A DNA stretch of 64,000 nucleotides from Plotosus lineatus (GCA_024760905.1 CM045731.1:22671001-22735000), one strand, 5' to 3'. Shown: positions 1 to 12,308, counted from the first letter of the stretch. Notes: generated by a model not told the origin, from the sequence alone. Translations and numbers: made by a program.

Positions 1-199
1 AACCATCTAATCAAGGCATTCTCTTTCAACTCAACACTGGTAAAAGAAGCCTTTGTGAGGTCAACAGACACTATAAAGGAGTTATAGAGGACATTTAAAG
101 GGAAGGTGCACCAGGGAAACATTTTCAAAGCTCTGTGTGATTCAGAACTGTATAAAATAGACTATGAAGGGACCACTGCTCAACAAGAGTCACAGTGTG

Positions 200-395
200 A
201 AGTGGTGAAGTGGTCTTTTGTTGTTGTGCTGAGACCAAAATTGAGATCATGTAGCAAACAAGCTAAAGCTTATCTTTCAACATCCATCAGATGAAACATG
301 ATGGTGGCAGCATCATACTCCAAGGATACTTTTCATTCTCAGAAACTGGGCTACTTGTCATAAAACACGATGGATAAAATAGGAATAGGGCAGTG
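200..395 (+). pseudogene. Tc1/mariner transposase relic
   Basis: GAGACCAAAATTGAG near 229 and ATGATGGTGGCAGCATCATA near 299 are diverged forms of the ADETKIE and HGGGSIMLWGCF regions of fish Tc1 transposases. The reading frame is lost and no terminal repeats were found, so this is an old fragment. Confidence 0.45.
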
Positions 396-486
396 GTTAG
401 CACTGTTGCCGATCAGCAAGAATGTCCTGGGTTTGAATCTCAATCAAGGGCCTTTCTATGTGGCGTTTGCATGTTACTCCATGCTT
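386..486 (+). mobile_element. tRNA-derived SINE, head fragment
   Basis: It carries pol III-type boxes: TGGTTAGCACTGTTGCC (A box) and GGTTTGAATC (B box). It continues into the fish SINE motif TTTGCATGTT and is then cut by the next SINE. Confidence 0.5.
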
Positions 487-740
487 ACCAGGGATTTAGC
501 TCAGTTAGTAGGGTGTCCGCTTTATCCTCTGGAAGGTCGGAGTTTGAATCCGGCTGTATCATACCATGAGATGTTAAAATTTGGGAGTTGTTGCTTCCTG
601 CTTGGTGCTCAGCATCAAAAAGATAGAACAATGCAACAGCTGGTGCCGCACAGTGGTGATGGGTACCTGGAGCACAGGCAGCGCTGGGGTCTCATGCACA
701 TTGAGCATACGTGTGTTTGAAATTGTGTTATATAAGCACC
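487..740 (+). mobile_element. tRNA-derived SINE, second family
   Basis: The head has TTAGCTCAGTTAGTAGGG (A box) and GGTCGGAGTTTGAATCC (B box) at normal tRNA spacing. A non-tRNA body and then a (TA)n tract at 744-788 follow. The arms do not fold as a functional tRNA. Confidence 0.5.

Positions 741-743
<3 letters not shown>

Positions 744-788
<45 letters not shown>
744..788. repeat. (TA)n microsatellite
   Basis: Uninterrupted TA, 45 bp. It directly follows the SINE body. Confidence 0.95.
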
Positions 789-791
<3 letters not shown>

Positions 792-990
792 TGCCCACTG
801 GGGTATACAGTTTTCTTTCACAGTCTAAAGATATGCACATTAGATTAACAAGCAAGTTGTACTATTCATCTATCTACTGAGCTAGTTAGGATGAGATTGT
901 TGCACACAATTAGGCTAATTATACATCCAGTGGACAAAACATGCAGAGCAGTGTTTGGTTCTTATTGGTTTTCTTCTCTTTGTTCTCCAG

Positions 991-1137
991 GATTACTTTG
1001 TGGACAGCAGCAGAACAGTCCATAAAGATCAAGTCCAGAACTATAAGCTGCTATATGCCAGAGAAAATCACACACACACTGTGCTGGCGTTCAGTAGGGA
1101 GCTGCAGACCTGTGACCCTGAAGACAGAGAAATCACG
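991..1137 (+). CDS. moxd1: moxd1 exon 2: DBH-like monooxygenase 1, end of DOMON domain (first exon in window)
   Basis: This exon gives residues 1-49 of the part visible here. It starts DYFVDSSRTV and ends EDREIT, and contains an N-H-T glycosylation sequon. It aligns with the second exon of vertebrate MOXD1, a copper type II ascorbate-dependent monooxygenase of the DBH/PHM family that works in the ER lumen or secretory pathway; its natural substrate is not firmly known. The acceptor is TTCTCCAG at 990 and the donor GTGGGT at 1138, both phase 0. A second GT at 1142 was rejected because it puts the next exon out of frame. Exon 1 (start codon, signal peptide, first half of DOMON) is upstream of base 1. 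The identification rests on the whole 11-exon set: 1569 nt, no stop until the end, and a length that fits the roughly 613-residue human protein once exon 1 is added. Confidence 0.93.
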
Positions 1138-1231
1138 GTGGGTGAGAATTACTTTTTTTCTTTTCTCTTGAAATAGCTGGATTCTCAGTCAAAGGAGAAT
1201 TAAACTTAAAATCCTTAATAATATATTTACT

Positions 1232-1395
1232 AGTATTCTATTCTATTCTATTCTATTCTACTCTATTCTATATATTGTGCTTTTGTATTGTGTATTCTGT
1301 GTATTTTGTATTTATGTATTGTGTATTCTATATATTATATTCTATATATTGTCTATTCGATTATATATATTATTCTATTCTATTCTATTCTAGTG
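1232..1395. repeat. (TATTC)n imperfect pentanucleotide repeat
   Basis: Runs of TATTC and the variants TATAT and GTATT at both ends of a 164-bp stretch in intron 2. Confidence 0.85.
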
Positions 1396-1396
1396 G

Positions 1397-1632
1397 GGCC
1401 AGTGGCGTAGTGGTTAGGGTGCTGTGATCATGATCGGGAGGTTGTGAGTTCGAATCCCACTGAGACCCTCACTGTGCTAAGACCCCTGGGCAAGGTCTCA
1501 ACCACAAGTGTGCCTCTGTTCACCAAGCAGTATAAATGGGTACCAGTAAAAATATACTGGGAAGGAAACCTGCGATGGACAAGCGTCCCATCCAGGGGGA
1601 GTTGAACTCCTGGCCACTTCATGCTACGGAAT
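1397..1632 (+). mobile_element. tRNA-derived SINE, third family
   Basis: The head carries GTAGTGGTTAGGG and GAGTTCGAATCCC boxes. The body includes GACCCCTGGGCAAGGTC and GCGTCCCATCCAGGGGGAGT, a body found in fish SINEs. The next SINE begins directly after it. Confidence 0.6.
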
Positions 1633-1635
1633 AGG

Positions 1636-2006
1636 GGGCAGTGGTGGTCTAGTGGTATAAGGCGCTGGATTGCTGAACCAAAGGATGGGGGTTCGAGTCC
1701 CACTCTCCTCAAGGTTGTCACTGTCCCCCCCCCCCCCCCCCCCCCAGTGCAGCTAACTGGGTTATCAAAGGTGGGTGACGTCTCTCACTGTCTATGGTGA
1801 GAGGCATGTAAAAGAACCATTGCTGACTTTTGTAAAGAGTAGGCTGCAAAGTCGTCAGCGTGTTTCTGTCCCTTGCTAAAAAGGGTTGTGACAGGAAGGG
1901 CATCCGACGTAAAACCCTCTGCCAAATCAAACGTGCTAAACAGATGATTCGCTGTGGCGACTCCCGAGTAAAAGGGAAAAAGCCAAAAGGAAGACAGACT
2001 ACAGTG
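1636..2006 (+). mobile_element. Composite SINE: tRNA head with both ends of an RTE LINE
   Basis: The tRNA-like head (GGTCTAGTGGTATAAGG, GGTTCGAGTCC) is followed by a poly(C) tract at 1725-1745 and a SINE body. The 3' part contains GACAGGAAGGGCATCCG at about 1890, which matches the 5' end of the RTE LINEs at 22.0 and 20.4 kb. It then has GATGATTCGCTGTGGCGAC at about 1944 and a GGAAG-rich end, which match the LINE 3' end. The outer copy at 45.0-45.7 kb has the same structure. Confidence 0.7.
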
Positions 2007-2024
2007 ATCAACCTAAATTTAGTT

Positions 2025-2026
<2 letters not shown>

Positions 2027-2113
<87 letters not shown>
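2027..2113. repeat. (TA)n-(CA)n-(TA)n compound microsatellite
   Basis: TA, then about 12 CA units, then a long TA run, between a SINE and the fold-back element. Confidence 0.95.
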
Positions 2114-2116
<3 letters not shown>

Positions 2117-2871
2117 TCATGCCTCGGTTTTACGGACGTTGCTTTAACGGATTTCGGATGCAATGGACAAAATCTGTAGCTTTCGACAAGTGACCGCCAG
2201 ATGACCGGAAAGTGACCGCCAGATGACCGGACTGGCTTGAAGAAATCTTGTGCATTTAAATATATTCATCTATTTTCAATGCCACGTCACTGTGGCGTGA
2301 AGCGAAGATTCAATCCTTTCTGTATGCAGGCAGGTCCGATACCTTGAAACTCTAATCTTATTGGACTCACACGCTGCAGTGTTTATGTGACAGGAAGCGC
2401 ATCCCAAGTTTTGGCAATCAGCTGGTCTGCGGGTTGAAGTTTTTCCATGTCTGTCCATTTGTGTTTGCTTGCCAGCTGTGCTTGGCTTCATGGAAATGAG
2501 CTGATCATAACGAGGGAAATTTACCTCTTTACTCAAACACAACACATACAGTCTGTGGCTATTATAATCCTATAAAATTAGAGTTTGAAGGTATCGGACT
2601 CACCCGCATACTGGCGTACAGAAAGGATTGGCTCTCCGCTGCGCCACAGTGACGTGGCATTGAAAATAGATTAATATATTTAAATGCGCGAGATTCATCT
2701 GTTTTTGTTTTACTTGATGGCTTTTTTTGTATCTTTATTTAAATGACAGTGAAATTATGTATTCGTTATTCTGTTAAGAAAGGCCACCTGATTTATCTGA
2801 GAGCCAGATACAGTCATCAAAACAGCCACATCTGGCTTGCGAGCCATAGGTTCCCGACCCCTGATATATAC

Positions 2872-2951
<80 letters not shown>

Positions 2952-3201
2952 TCTCAGAGGATTCGATTTTAAAATATGTCTTTTGTTTTTTTGGCTCTCG
3001 TAGACAAAAAGGTTCCTGACCAATGATCTTATGGTGTACATTTACAGAGTATACAGTATTTACATTTGTCGATTACATAGTGTGCTTAAGTAAAAGTCTT
3101 TTGTGCCATAATCGTTGAAATGTATGGAATCGGAAACGTCGGACAATCGGGCACTCCGGACCACTGTTCCCCTATCAGTCCGTTAAACCGAGGCATGAGT
3201 G
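2114..3201. mobile_element. Fold-back, MITE-like element
   Basis: The left end, CATTCATGCCTCGGTTTTAC, is inverted at the right end (GTTAAACCGAGGCATGAGTG). Inside, 2251-2369 and 2570-2698 form a second inverted pair of about 120 bp, with shared blocks such as CAATGCCACGTCACTGTGGC and CAATCCTTTCTGTA. TA-rich DNA flanks it. It has no coding capacity, and a (TA)n microsatellite (2872-2948) has expanded inside it. Confidence 0.6.
2872..2948. repeat. (GT)n-(TA)n microsatellite
   Basis: A short GT run, then about 33 TA units. Confidence 0.95.
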
Positions 3202-3221
3202 TGTGTGTGTGTGTATATATA

Positions 3222-4960
<1,739 letters not shown>

Positions 4961-5052
4961 TGTGTGTGTATGGTGTACATTCCATAAATGCCACTTAAGA
5001 AGGTCTGATTGATTACTGTTGTAATTGCTTATATCACGTGTCTGCTGTGCAG

Positions 5053-5220
5053 GGAAGTACAATGCGGGTGATCTGGGCATTTCATGAAGAAGATGTTGGA
5101 CCATCAGGCCCCATGTACCATGGAACAAACAGAGGGAGGAAGAGTTTACGTCTCCTCAACCCTGGGACCAGCAAGAGTGTCCCTTATGGAACAGCTAGCT
5201 TTGACCTGCAGAATGTTAAC
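5053..5220 (+). CDS. moxd1: moxd1 exon 3: DOMON domain end and linker
   Basis: Residues 50-105. The segment MRVIWAFHEEDVG followed by RGRKSLRLLNP is typical of MOXD1 and DBH, where the DOMON beta-sandwich passes into the linker before the catalytic core. The exon is 168 nt and phase 0 at both ends, with acceptor CTGTGCAG at 5052 and donor GTGAGT at 5221. Reading starts at GGA, directly after the ACG that ends exon 2. The intron before it is 3.9 kb and full of mobile elements. Confidence 0.93.
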
Positions 5221-5339
5221 GTGAGTCACAAGTGGGAGAGAAACAGCATGTTGTGTGAAATACTGCATGTCATCGCAGTGCTTTTTAAAGCTGTTAGATT
5301 ATCTAAGATTTATTTTGAACAAATAAGCAGCAGGATTCT

Positions 5340-5485
5340 CATTCATTCATTCATCCTCTTCCGCTTCTTCCGGGGTCGGGTCGCGGGGGCAGAAGCAAAG
5401 AGGCCCAGACATCCCTCTCCCCAGCCGCTTCCTCAAGCTCCTCTGGGTGGACACCGAGGCATTCCCAGACATAATCCATCCAGAG
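5340..5485 (-). mobile_element. Rex3 (RTE-clade) LINE, 3'-end fragment
   Basis: The minus strand reads the end of the Rex3 RT protein (conserved PRDPTP-like end). The left edge is an ATTC-type short tandem repeat (ATTCATTCATTC), the usual Rex3 3' tail. GGATTCT flanks both sides (5333-5339 and 5486-5492) as a possible 7-bp target duplication. It is strongly 5'-truncated. Confidence 0.7.
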
Positions 5486-5802
5486 GGATTCTATAAAGAT
5501 AAATATATAGATAAACGGTAAGTGGCAGGGTGGTTTGATGTCGCCTAATATGAATCAGAGTTACTAGTTACTAGTATAAAGTTGATTCCAGTAGCAGTGT
5601 ATCCTAGACTGTTTTTGTTCCTCTTTTACAACAGCACTTCTAAAGAGTGCTGAAAGAGTGCTGCACTGGTATTGGAGACTCCTTTCCGAAACCAATTGCT
5701 TAGTAATACTGGGCATACACTATTAATTTTCTTTATGCTTTTTTTTTCTTTCTTTTTTTGTAAACAAACAAACGGGTTTTCAGAATTGCAGTAATTTATA
5801 GT

Positions 5803-7481
5803 TGTGAGGCGCTCCACCGAAAGTAGGAGATAACACCACTACCACTATTGAGATAAAGGTCAGAAAAGTAAAAATGGTCCATTTTTATCGAAATTCAGAT
5901 CTTTGCATAAACTACTATTAAAACAAGTATTCAACTATCACTTGCTCATCTATCACTTGCAACTTACACTAAAAATGTATTTTTTTCTCTCCATTTTTTC
6001 TGGCGAGTACCCTCATAAAACTAGATAAATACAGTAGCAAAACTTCTGATTTTCATTGCAATTATTCACCAAGTTCGGTACAAGACAAACTATAATCCAT
6101 ACATCAGAAGAACGGTCGTGGAGTAGTCTTTCCATTTTGGATACTGTTGTGATATTAAATGAGCTTCCATGCCATTTTAGCAAATAAAATAAAGGTTATG
6201 AAGACGATATGCTCATAAACAATGCAGGCTAGTTGCTAAGGAAGCTCTGAAACGAGCACACTGATTGGTCAGCTCGAGCTTGCACATGCGCAGTGCCCGT
6301 TACACGTTAACTTCCGGTGTTAACTTCCGGTTTACTGCATGCTGAATTTATCTCCGACTTTCTCTTCAATAACAGTAATTAAGTTTATTTATAAGATTGT
6401 GAATACACATGATTTCTGGAAAAGGAGAGTGAAATGTCATCTATGATGTCTAGCAGCATTAGTATCAATGTTAAATTCGACGCAAGAATTGGGCTTTGAA
6501 GATGCCGGAATGCTTGGCGCTCTTAAAGATTATTTCGCCGGTGAGTATTTTTCTTTGCATGCAAAATTTTTATGGAATTTTTTGAGCATTTAATTTGTGT
6601 GTAATCTTGTCTGGACTGGACATGCTGGATCGTGGGTTGTTTAGTTTTGTACTGAGCACAAAAATACTTTGGTTAAGACCTGAAAAATACTTAAATGTTT
6701 CATTCCCCTTACAGATGAACAAACTAATGATGATGCCAGCTGTGTTGATGAAGAGTTTGATGTTGATGAAGAAGAGGCATCTGTTAATAAAAGTGTGCAT
6801 GAGTCAGTTTGTTGTCTTTGGAATTATGATGTGATCCTTTCTGCTGAGCAGGATATAGATGAAGATAATAATGATGAGGGTAGAGCTGATGAAGCTTACA
6901 TGTATAAAGAGATCAGAGGGTTTTGTTATGTAGTTTTCATATATATAGTTTTCTTAATTTGAGTGTGATTGTTTGAATTGAACCTGACAGGTTTGATTTT
7001 TTATCATTATTTGAAGGCATTTGAACCTTTATATAATGGTCAAAAAGATACATACTGATCTTATTGGAATAAAAAGAGATGGAAAAAAATAGTCTTTTTT
7101 TATTTTTGGGGGTTACCACAGTGACTGATGGGTTTAAAAAGGACCTGTCAGATTAAAATGAGGATGATTTCTCTTATTATCTCTTCCTAAAACTTTTCCT
7201 AGTCATGTTTTCTAAAGGTTTATATGACTGAGATGCATAAAAATGTTTGGTTGCTAAGGAGTAATGATCTTGGAAGAAGGACAATCTTTGTGCTCATTTT
7301 TCTCTAAAAACGTCTTTTGAATTTTGAATGCTGATCCAACAAATGGCATAACTCGGTCAGTTTTCAAGGTATTGACAAACGTTTTGCGGCATTTTGCAGC
7401 TTTGGGTCTCTATCTGACTGTAAAAAAATCTCATTTTTCATTTTTGGATGCAACAGCCTACTTTCGGTGGAGTGGCTCACA
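5803..7481 (+). mobile_element. Possible DNA transposon with an acidic two-exon ORF, family unknown
   Basis: CTCCACCGAAAGTAGG at 5812-5827 is repeated inverted at 7458-7473 (CCTACTTTCGGTGGAG), with partial identity just outside (GTGAGGCG against GTGAGCCA). Between them, 6484-6541 reads FEDAGMLGALKDYF to a GTGAGT donor. It can join after CCCTTACAG at 6714 to an Asp/Glu-rich frame (DEQTNDDASCVDEEFDVDEE and on), which soon stops. No transposase core was recognised and no target duplication is clear. Confidence 0.35.
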
Positions 7482-7570
7482 TTTTTGTGTTTGATCTTCT
7501 ATAACTATATATTCACATCTGTCTTCCTATGGAAAAACACAAAGTGTTCTCATAAGTATTGTAACCAAGA

Positions 7571-8010
7571 TGTTGTTCCTCTTCTCATGAGAAACTGTTA
7601 CCAAATGGTCAAGAACCATTTGTTTTTGTAATCAGCTCCTTGCATCTACTTTGTGTCCTGTTTATCCAGCTGTTCTTTTAACTTTAGAGCTCAGGGCTCA
7701 TACCTTGGGCAGAACAATGGTTTTATAGTTTTTGACCCCCCATCCATAAATACTGTAACCCACCTAGAATGGTATAAATACTCTGTTCACCTCTGAAAGC
7801 TTCGGTGAGCTTGTGAATAAATAACGTGATTTTAATACGGTCTTCACTCTTTATTGCAAGCCACCCCAAAACGCTCTGGGTGACACAGACGACTGATCCG
7901 TGAGACAACTAGACCTCTCTCAGAACCAGCGAGAGAACGAACTGGATAGCGAAAAGAAATCCCAACACAAAGGCTTGTGTGCAGCAATAAAAAAATAAAA
8001 AAATAAAAAA
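7571..8010 (+). other. Possible solo-LTR-like sequence or unclassified repeat
   Basis: TATAAATA at 7773-7780 is followed 36 bp later by AATAAA at 7816-7821, which is the spacing of an LTR promoter and poly(A) signal. No clear TG...CA ends, primer-binding site or target duplication were found, so this is tentative. Confidence 0.2.
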
Positions 8011-8424
8011 TATATTTGCTCGGATGAACATATTCGAACTGGCCATGTCTCTATTTATGAACACTGACCAATCTTGTGTGAACTGCAAATAGTGCTTCCT
8101 TTGAGCTGACCACTCCTGCATTGCCTTACTCTTTTCTTACAGTGTAAAACCCTTGAAGTTTGTCCAAATTTAGGAAGAAATTGCTTGAAAGCCCTTCCCT
8201 GTACATGTCGTGTTGGTGTTTTTTTCCCAAGCCTGGGTATGGAGTAAGGTAACCTCTACTAGGGGAGTGGAGTCTAAAACCAAACACATGAGAAAATTCT
8301 TTGTCTGAACTGCAAATATCATAATATCAAACGTAATATCTTAAATTAATATAAACTGTATATGAATAAGTGCAGCAATGCATGTATTTTATTATTTATA
8401 ATGATACTTATCCTTCTAAGACAG

Positions 8425-8508
8425 GTCCGCGTGCCCCAGAAGGACACGACTTACTGGTGTCAGATGTTTAAAATCCCGGATGTGAAGCAAAAACATCACG
8501 TGGTCAGA
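8425..8508 (+). CDS. moxd1: moxd1 exon 4: start of copper monooxygenase N-terminal domain
   Basis: Residues 106-133 (28 codons, phase 0 at both ends). KDTTYWCQMFKIP is the family signature that opens the first catalytic beta-sandwich; its Cys is expected to be disulfide-bonded. The HH near the end (KHHVVR) is not the copper-binding pair, which lies in exon 5. The acceptor is TAAGACAG at 8424 and the donor GTAAGT at 8509. Confidence 0.93.
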
Positions 8509-8639
8509 GTAAGTATGAATGTTTTCAGCTATAAATGTATTATCAAATTCTTTGGTAGTTTTCAGACACCTGGCATTCATCAGGATTTAGTTCTTGATAT
8601 TTGTGATAAGTTTCTTTCCAAGCTGGCGCTGAAAGGTTA

Positions 8640-9000
8640 ACTCGCTTTTCTTCAGCTGTGCTCAATTTATGACTTTCCTGTCATCTCTTTCTTTCACGCC
8701 AGATTCTTTGTGTATCTTCTAAAGCTCACCTGCTTATTATACCTTCAAAAGCTGCTATTGTTAAAGACACGCCCCGTTATCCGCTATCATTAAGCAGCCT
8801 TCCGGAAAACACATAACACATTAAAACCCATAATAAAAAAGCCGACAGCGAGAGGGAGAGGGAGATTGTAATATTTTTGCCATCTTTATTTGCAGTGAAA
8901 TTGTTATATATCTTTATTTAAATAATAATATGACTAATAGCTCAATTTATAGATAGAAATGACTGGTCTTCATCTGACCACACTGTATCCAAGCACTCAA
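8640..9000. other. Intron 4 stretch without a recognised element
   Basis: AT-rich unique-looking sequence. Nothing coding or repetitive was recognised up to the GAAA repeat. Confidence 0.5.
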
Positions 9001-9002
9001 GT

Positions 9003-9046
<44 letters not shown>

Positions 9047-9048
9047 AG
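9003..9048. repeat. (GAAA)n microsatellite
   Basis: About 11 GAAA units. Confidence 0.95.
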
Positions 9049-9591
9049 CAGCTGGCCTCCAGTGTCTCGGTCGACAGTGAATATGTGTGTGTGTGCGTCT
9101 TTTCCACTCGTTTGTGGTCCCCACACAGATGTATGATAGAAGTGGAAAATCCCGTCCACAATGCCCTCACTGTCTGTATTCAGATCATTTTGTTATTGTA
9201 CACATTTTCAAGTCTGGTCAAGAATTCAGTAAATTTGAAACAAAATAATTGGATTCCAAATTATTTCAAACACTATAAATGAACTAGTATGACCGGACAT
9301 CCCTTCTCTTTTCAAATATGGAAAGGCTTCAGTATATATACAGTGTTTTTATTATGTACGCTTCTGTGGGCAACAATGTCCGAGTGTCCGCTGGTTCAAC
9401 TCCTGATCGGAAACATGTGGCTGCAGGGAGGTGTCAGCAGCACCTTCCCCTTCCTCCACCTTCATAGCTGAAGTGCACTTGAGCAAAGTACCTAACCTCC
9501 ATGTGCACCATAATGTGGCTGCCCATCCCTCACAACTGTGTGTGTTCACTTTCAAATTTCCCTTGTGGGATTAATGAATTATATCCAAATG

Positions 9592-9662
<71 letters not shown>
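9592..9662. repeat. (AAT)n microsatellite
   Basis: About 23 uninterrupted AAT units. Confidence 0.95.
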
Positions 9663-9857
9663 TCGAGACTAAGAATAATACAGTACACAGAAAGGTATGA
9701 AACCCCTGAAGTAGCAACAGTGAGGCTGATTTCTTTCTAGCCCAGTGTGGTTGACTTCAATCTCATGTAATTAAAACTTCACAGCTGAAGACTTAAACTG
9801 TAGATTTCTGCAGTGTTGGGATCATACTAATACACACTTTTGTTTTGTAATCATGGC

Positions 9858-9959
<102 letters not shown>

Positions 9960-10599
9960 CGTGAAATGTCTCAAAAGGGATACTTTGATGTTTATTTCTT
10001 TCATAAGAGTCCAGTTGTTCAAAGCCACCGACTGAAATGGTTTCCCTGTGTGCAAATATGATGAAAAGAAGAGAAAAGAGAGGGAAGAAAAATGCTCGAA
10101 TATTTATTCAGCCACCGTTTGCCCTTGAGTCACACAGCTCCAAACGGAAACCCTCCACAGGGAAACACAGATCCGCCTGTTGAGAATGCTTATATTTAGA
10201 ATTCCTGCTGCAACAGAAAAAGAAACCCCACTGTGAGTAGGAGGCTTGGTCCCAAATCCCTCATTTCTTATCCCCGAGCTCACACATCTGGCTCTGTCTT
10301 TTCAGCAACACACCAACATCAAAACATACCCAATTATATATAATAGGATTTGCAAACTCTATAGGACATGTACACAGGGTTGTATATGTATATTCTCTAG
10401 TGTGTGTAATATATGGAGTACAGCGTGTTTTATTAAAGCATAGTGTAATTTATTTGTTGGCATGCTGTTATAGGAAAATAATCAACAACAGGGTGGGTTG
10501 AAGTGGTCAGAAACACGTCACAGTTAGTTACCATCTTGAGGTTTATTTTTCCTGTGAACTTCGGATTACAAGCTAGTAATGCGTGTCCTGGATGTTATT

Positions 10600-10930
10600 T
10601 TCTTAGATCCGCCTTTTGCTTTTATTCGGGTCACGGGAAGGCTGTCGCCCATCCCAGCTGACAACATGAAAGGAAGAGTACACCTTGAACAGCTTGTAAG
10701 ACCATTGTAGGGCCAAAAGAGACATACAGCCATTCACACACACATTAACACATAGGGGATCCATCTATCCTAATTAGCATGTCTTTAGACTGTGGGACTA
10801 AACCAGAGCACCTAAAGGAAACCCATGCAGGCATGCAAACCCCACACAGGAATGTTCTTGACATGCACAGGGCTGAAACCCAGGACTTTCTGAGAAAGAT
10901 GTTCTAACCATTACACAACCGTGCCACCTA
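10600..10930 (-). mobile_element. tRNA-derived SINE (common-tail family)
   Basis: On the minus strand the head ends with GTCCTGGGTTTCAGCCC (B-box area) and the body has CAGTCTAAAGACATGC. The 3' end has a diverged form of the CCCTAATTAGGATTAAGCGG tail shared by many copies here. Confidence 0.65.
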
Positions 10931-11032
10931 GTACAGAGGGTATATAGTGATAATGTATAGTTCAATACTGCTTAAAAACTGCGCTTCCTGTAGATTTTTG
11001 AGTGCTGTCAGTTTTCTGCTCTTCAAATAACT

Positions 11033-11109
11033 CGTCAACCGAGAATTAACAAGGTCTATATGCCATTTGAATTAAATGGCAGATAGACCATGTTAATTCT
11101 CGGTTGACG
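11033..11109. repeat. 77-bp near-perfect palindrome (hairpin) in intron 4
   Basis: The left arm starts CGTCAACCGAGAATTAAC and the right arm ends GTTAATTCTCGGTTGACG. The arms are about 36 nt with two mismatches and a 5-nt GAATT loop. It does not match the SINEs nearby and lies 151 bp before exon 5. Confidence 0.9.
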
Positions 11110-11259
11110 CACTGTCTTGTCAATTTTCTAAAAGGTCAATCAATGTTCTCCGGGAAAATCAATATAGAACATGGGTTAAAATGAAAGCCTCTTTATTAAA
11201 AATGAATTTGGCTAATATTCAGCAGTGTACTGATGACACTCACTTTGGTCTGGTTGCAG

Positions 11260-11439
11260 ATTGAGCCAGTGATTCAAAAGGGCCATGAGAATTTGGTCCA
11301 TCACATCCTGCTCTATCAGTGCGACAGTACCCTGAATGAGAGCGAACTGGAGATGGGACACGAGTGCTTTCATCCCAACATGCCTGACTCCTTCTTAACA
11401 TGTCAAACTGTCATTTTTGCCTGGGCCATTGGTGGAGAG
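11260..11439 (+). CDS. moxd1: moxd1 exon 5: CuH-site His pair
   Basis: Residues 134-193 (60 codons). LVHHILLYQC carries the adjacent histidines (11299-11301 and 11302-11304) that correspond to the first two CuH ligands of DBH and PHM. It continues through GHECFHPNMPD and TVIFAWAIGGE, both very close to mammalian MOXD1. An N-E-S sequon is present. The acceptor is GGTTGCAG at 11259 and the donor GTAAGA at 11440, phase 0. Cysteine spacing is as expected for the N-terminal catalytic domain. Confidence 0.94.
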
Positions 11440-11657
11440 GTAAGATAAAGTTTTGATACGTGTATGCAATAGTTCAGTCTTCCATGTTTTTAAGTTGCAT
11501 CAAGAATTAACATTGCATTTTTTTTTTACAAATTACTTCTAGACCTGCTTGTGTCTTTCACCAATCTACAATGGGGAAATAAAATGTTTGCTATTACTAA
11601 ATTTAGCAGTCAGAACCATAACAAAAATTAAACAACCATAAAAAAAAGGTAACATAT

Positions 11658-12003
11658 TCACTCAGCCATTCATTCTTTCCTTTTCTGTAACCACGTAATC
11701 CTAATTAGGGTCACGAGGAGGCTGCCGCCCATCTCAGCCAAATCTGGGCAACGGCAGAGTACACCCTGGACAGCTTGCCAGGTCATTACAGGGCAGAAAC
11801 ACGCTGGTGGCTATGCAGCAACTTTTGTCAAAAGTCAGAAATGGTTCTTGTACATGAACTTCACACCATAGACAGTGAGAGACATAGCCGGCCTTTGATA
11901 AGGTGCACTGGGGGGACAGTGACAACCCATGGAGAGTGTGGCTTGAACCTCCAACCTTAGGATCCGTGATCAAGCACCTTCTACCACCAGGCCATCACTG
12001 CCT
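11658..12003 (-). mobile_element. tRNA-derived SINE with GTGGTGGTCTAGTGG-type head
   Basis: The minus strand starts GGCAGTGATGGCCTGGTGG and has a diverged B box. It then has the CACTGTCTATGGTGTGA body and the tail GGGTGTACTCTGCC and CCCTAATTAGGATTA. It lies between exons 5 and 6. Confidence 0.8.
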
Positions 12004-12004
12004 T

Positions 12005-12290
12005 CCACCAATCATTCATTTACATATCCATTTATTACTACTAGACTTGCAAGGAAGGCTGGTGCCTCTCTCACCTGACACTGGATGAAGGTGAGGTACA
12101 CTGCTCACCAGACCATCAGAGGGCAACACATACAACTATTCACACTCATATTCACACCTCAGGCAGCTTTGGAACAGCTAGTTTACCTAATATGAAGATC
12201 TTTGACCTGTGGGAACATGCAAACTGCACATAGAACTGCCTGAGCCTGGGCGTAGAACCCAGGACCTTCTTGCTGTGTGACACCCAAGAC
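12005..12290 (-). mobile_element. tRNA-derived SINE (common-tail family), diverged
   Basis: The minus strand shows GTCCTGGGTTCTACGCCC, then TTTGCATGTTCCC and a GTGTGAATATGAGTGTGAAT stretch, all typical of this family. It ends only about 20 bp before exon 6. Confidence 0.65.
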
Positions 12291-12308
12291 ATTTTGTTGT
12301 TTTTGCAG

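Noticed and set aside
487..560. Possible tRNA gene
   Set aside because: A and B boxes are present but the arms do not pair into a cloverleaf and a SINE body follows.
1138..1142. Alternative donor GTGAGA at 1142 for moxd1 exon 2
   Set aside because: It looks stronger than GTGGGT but shifts the frame of exon 3.
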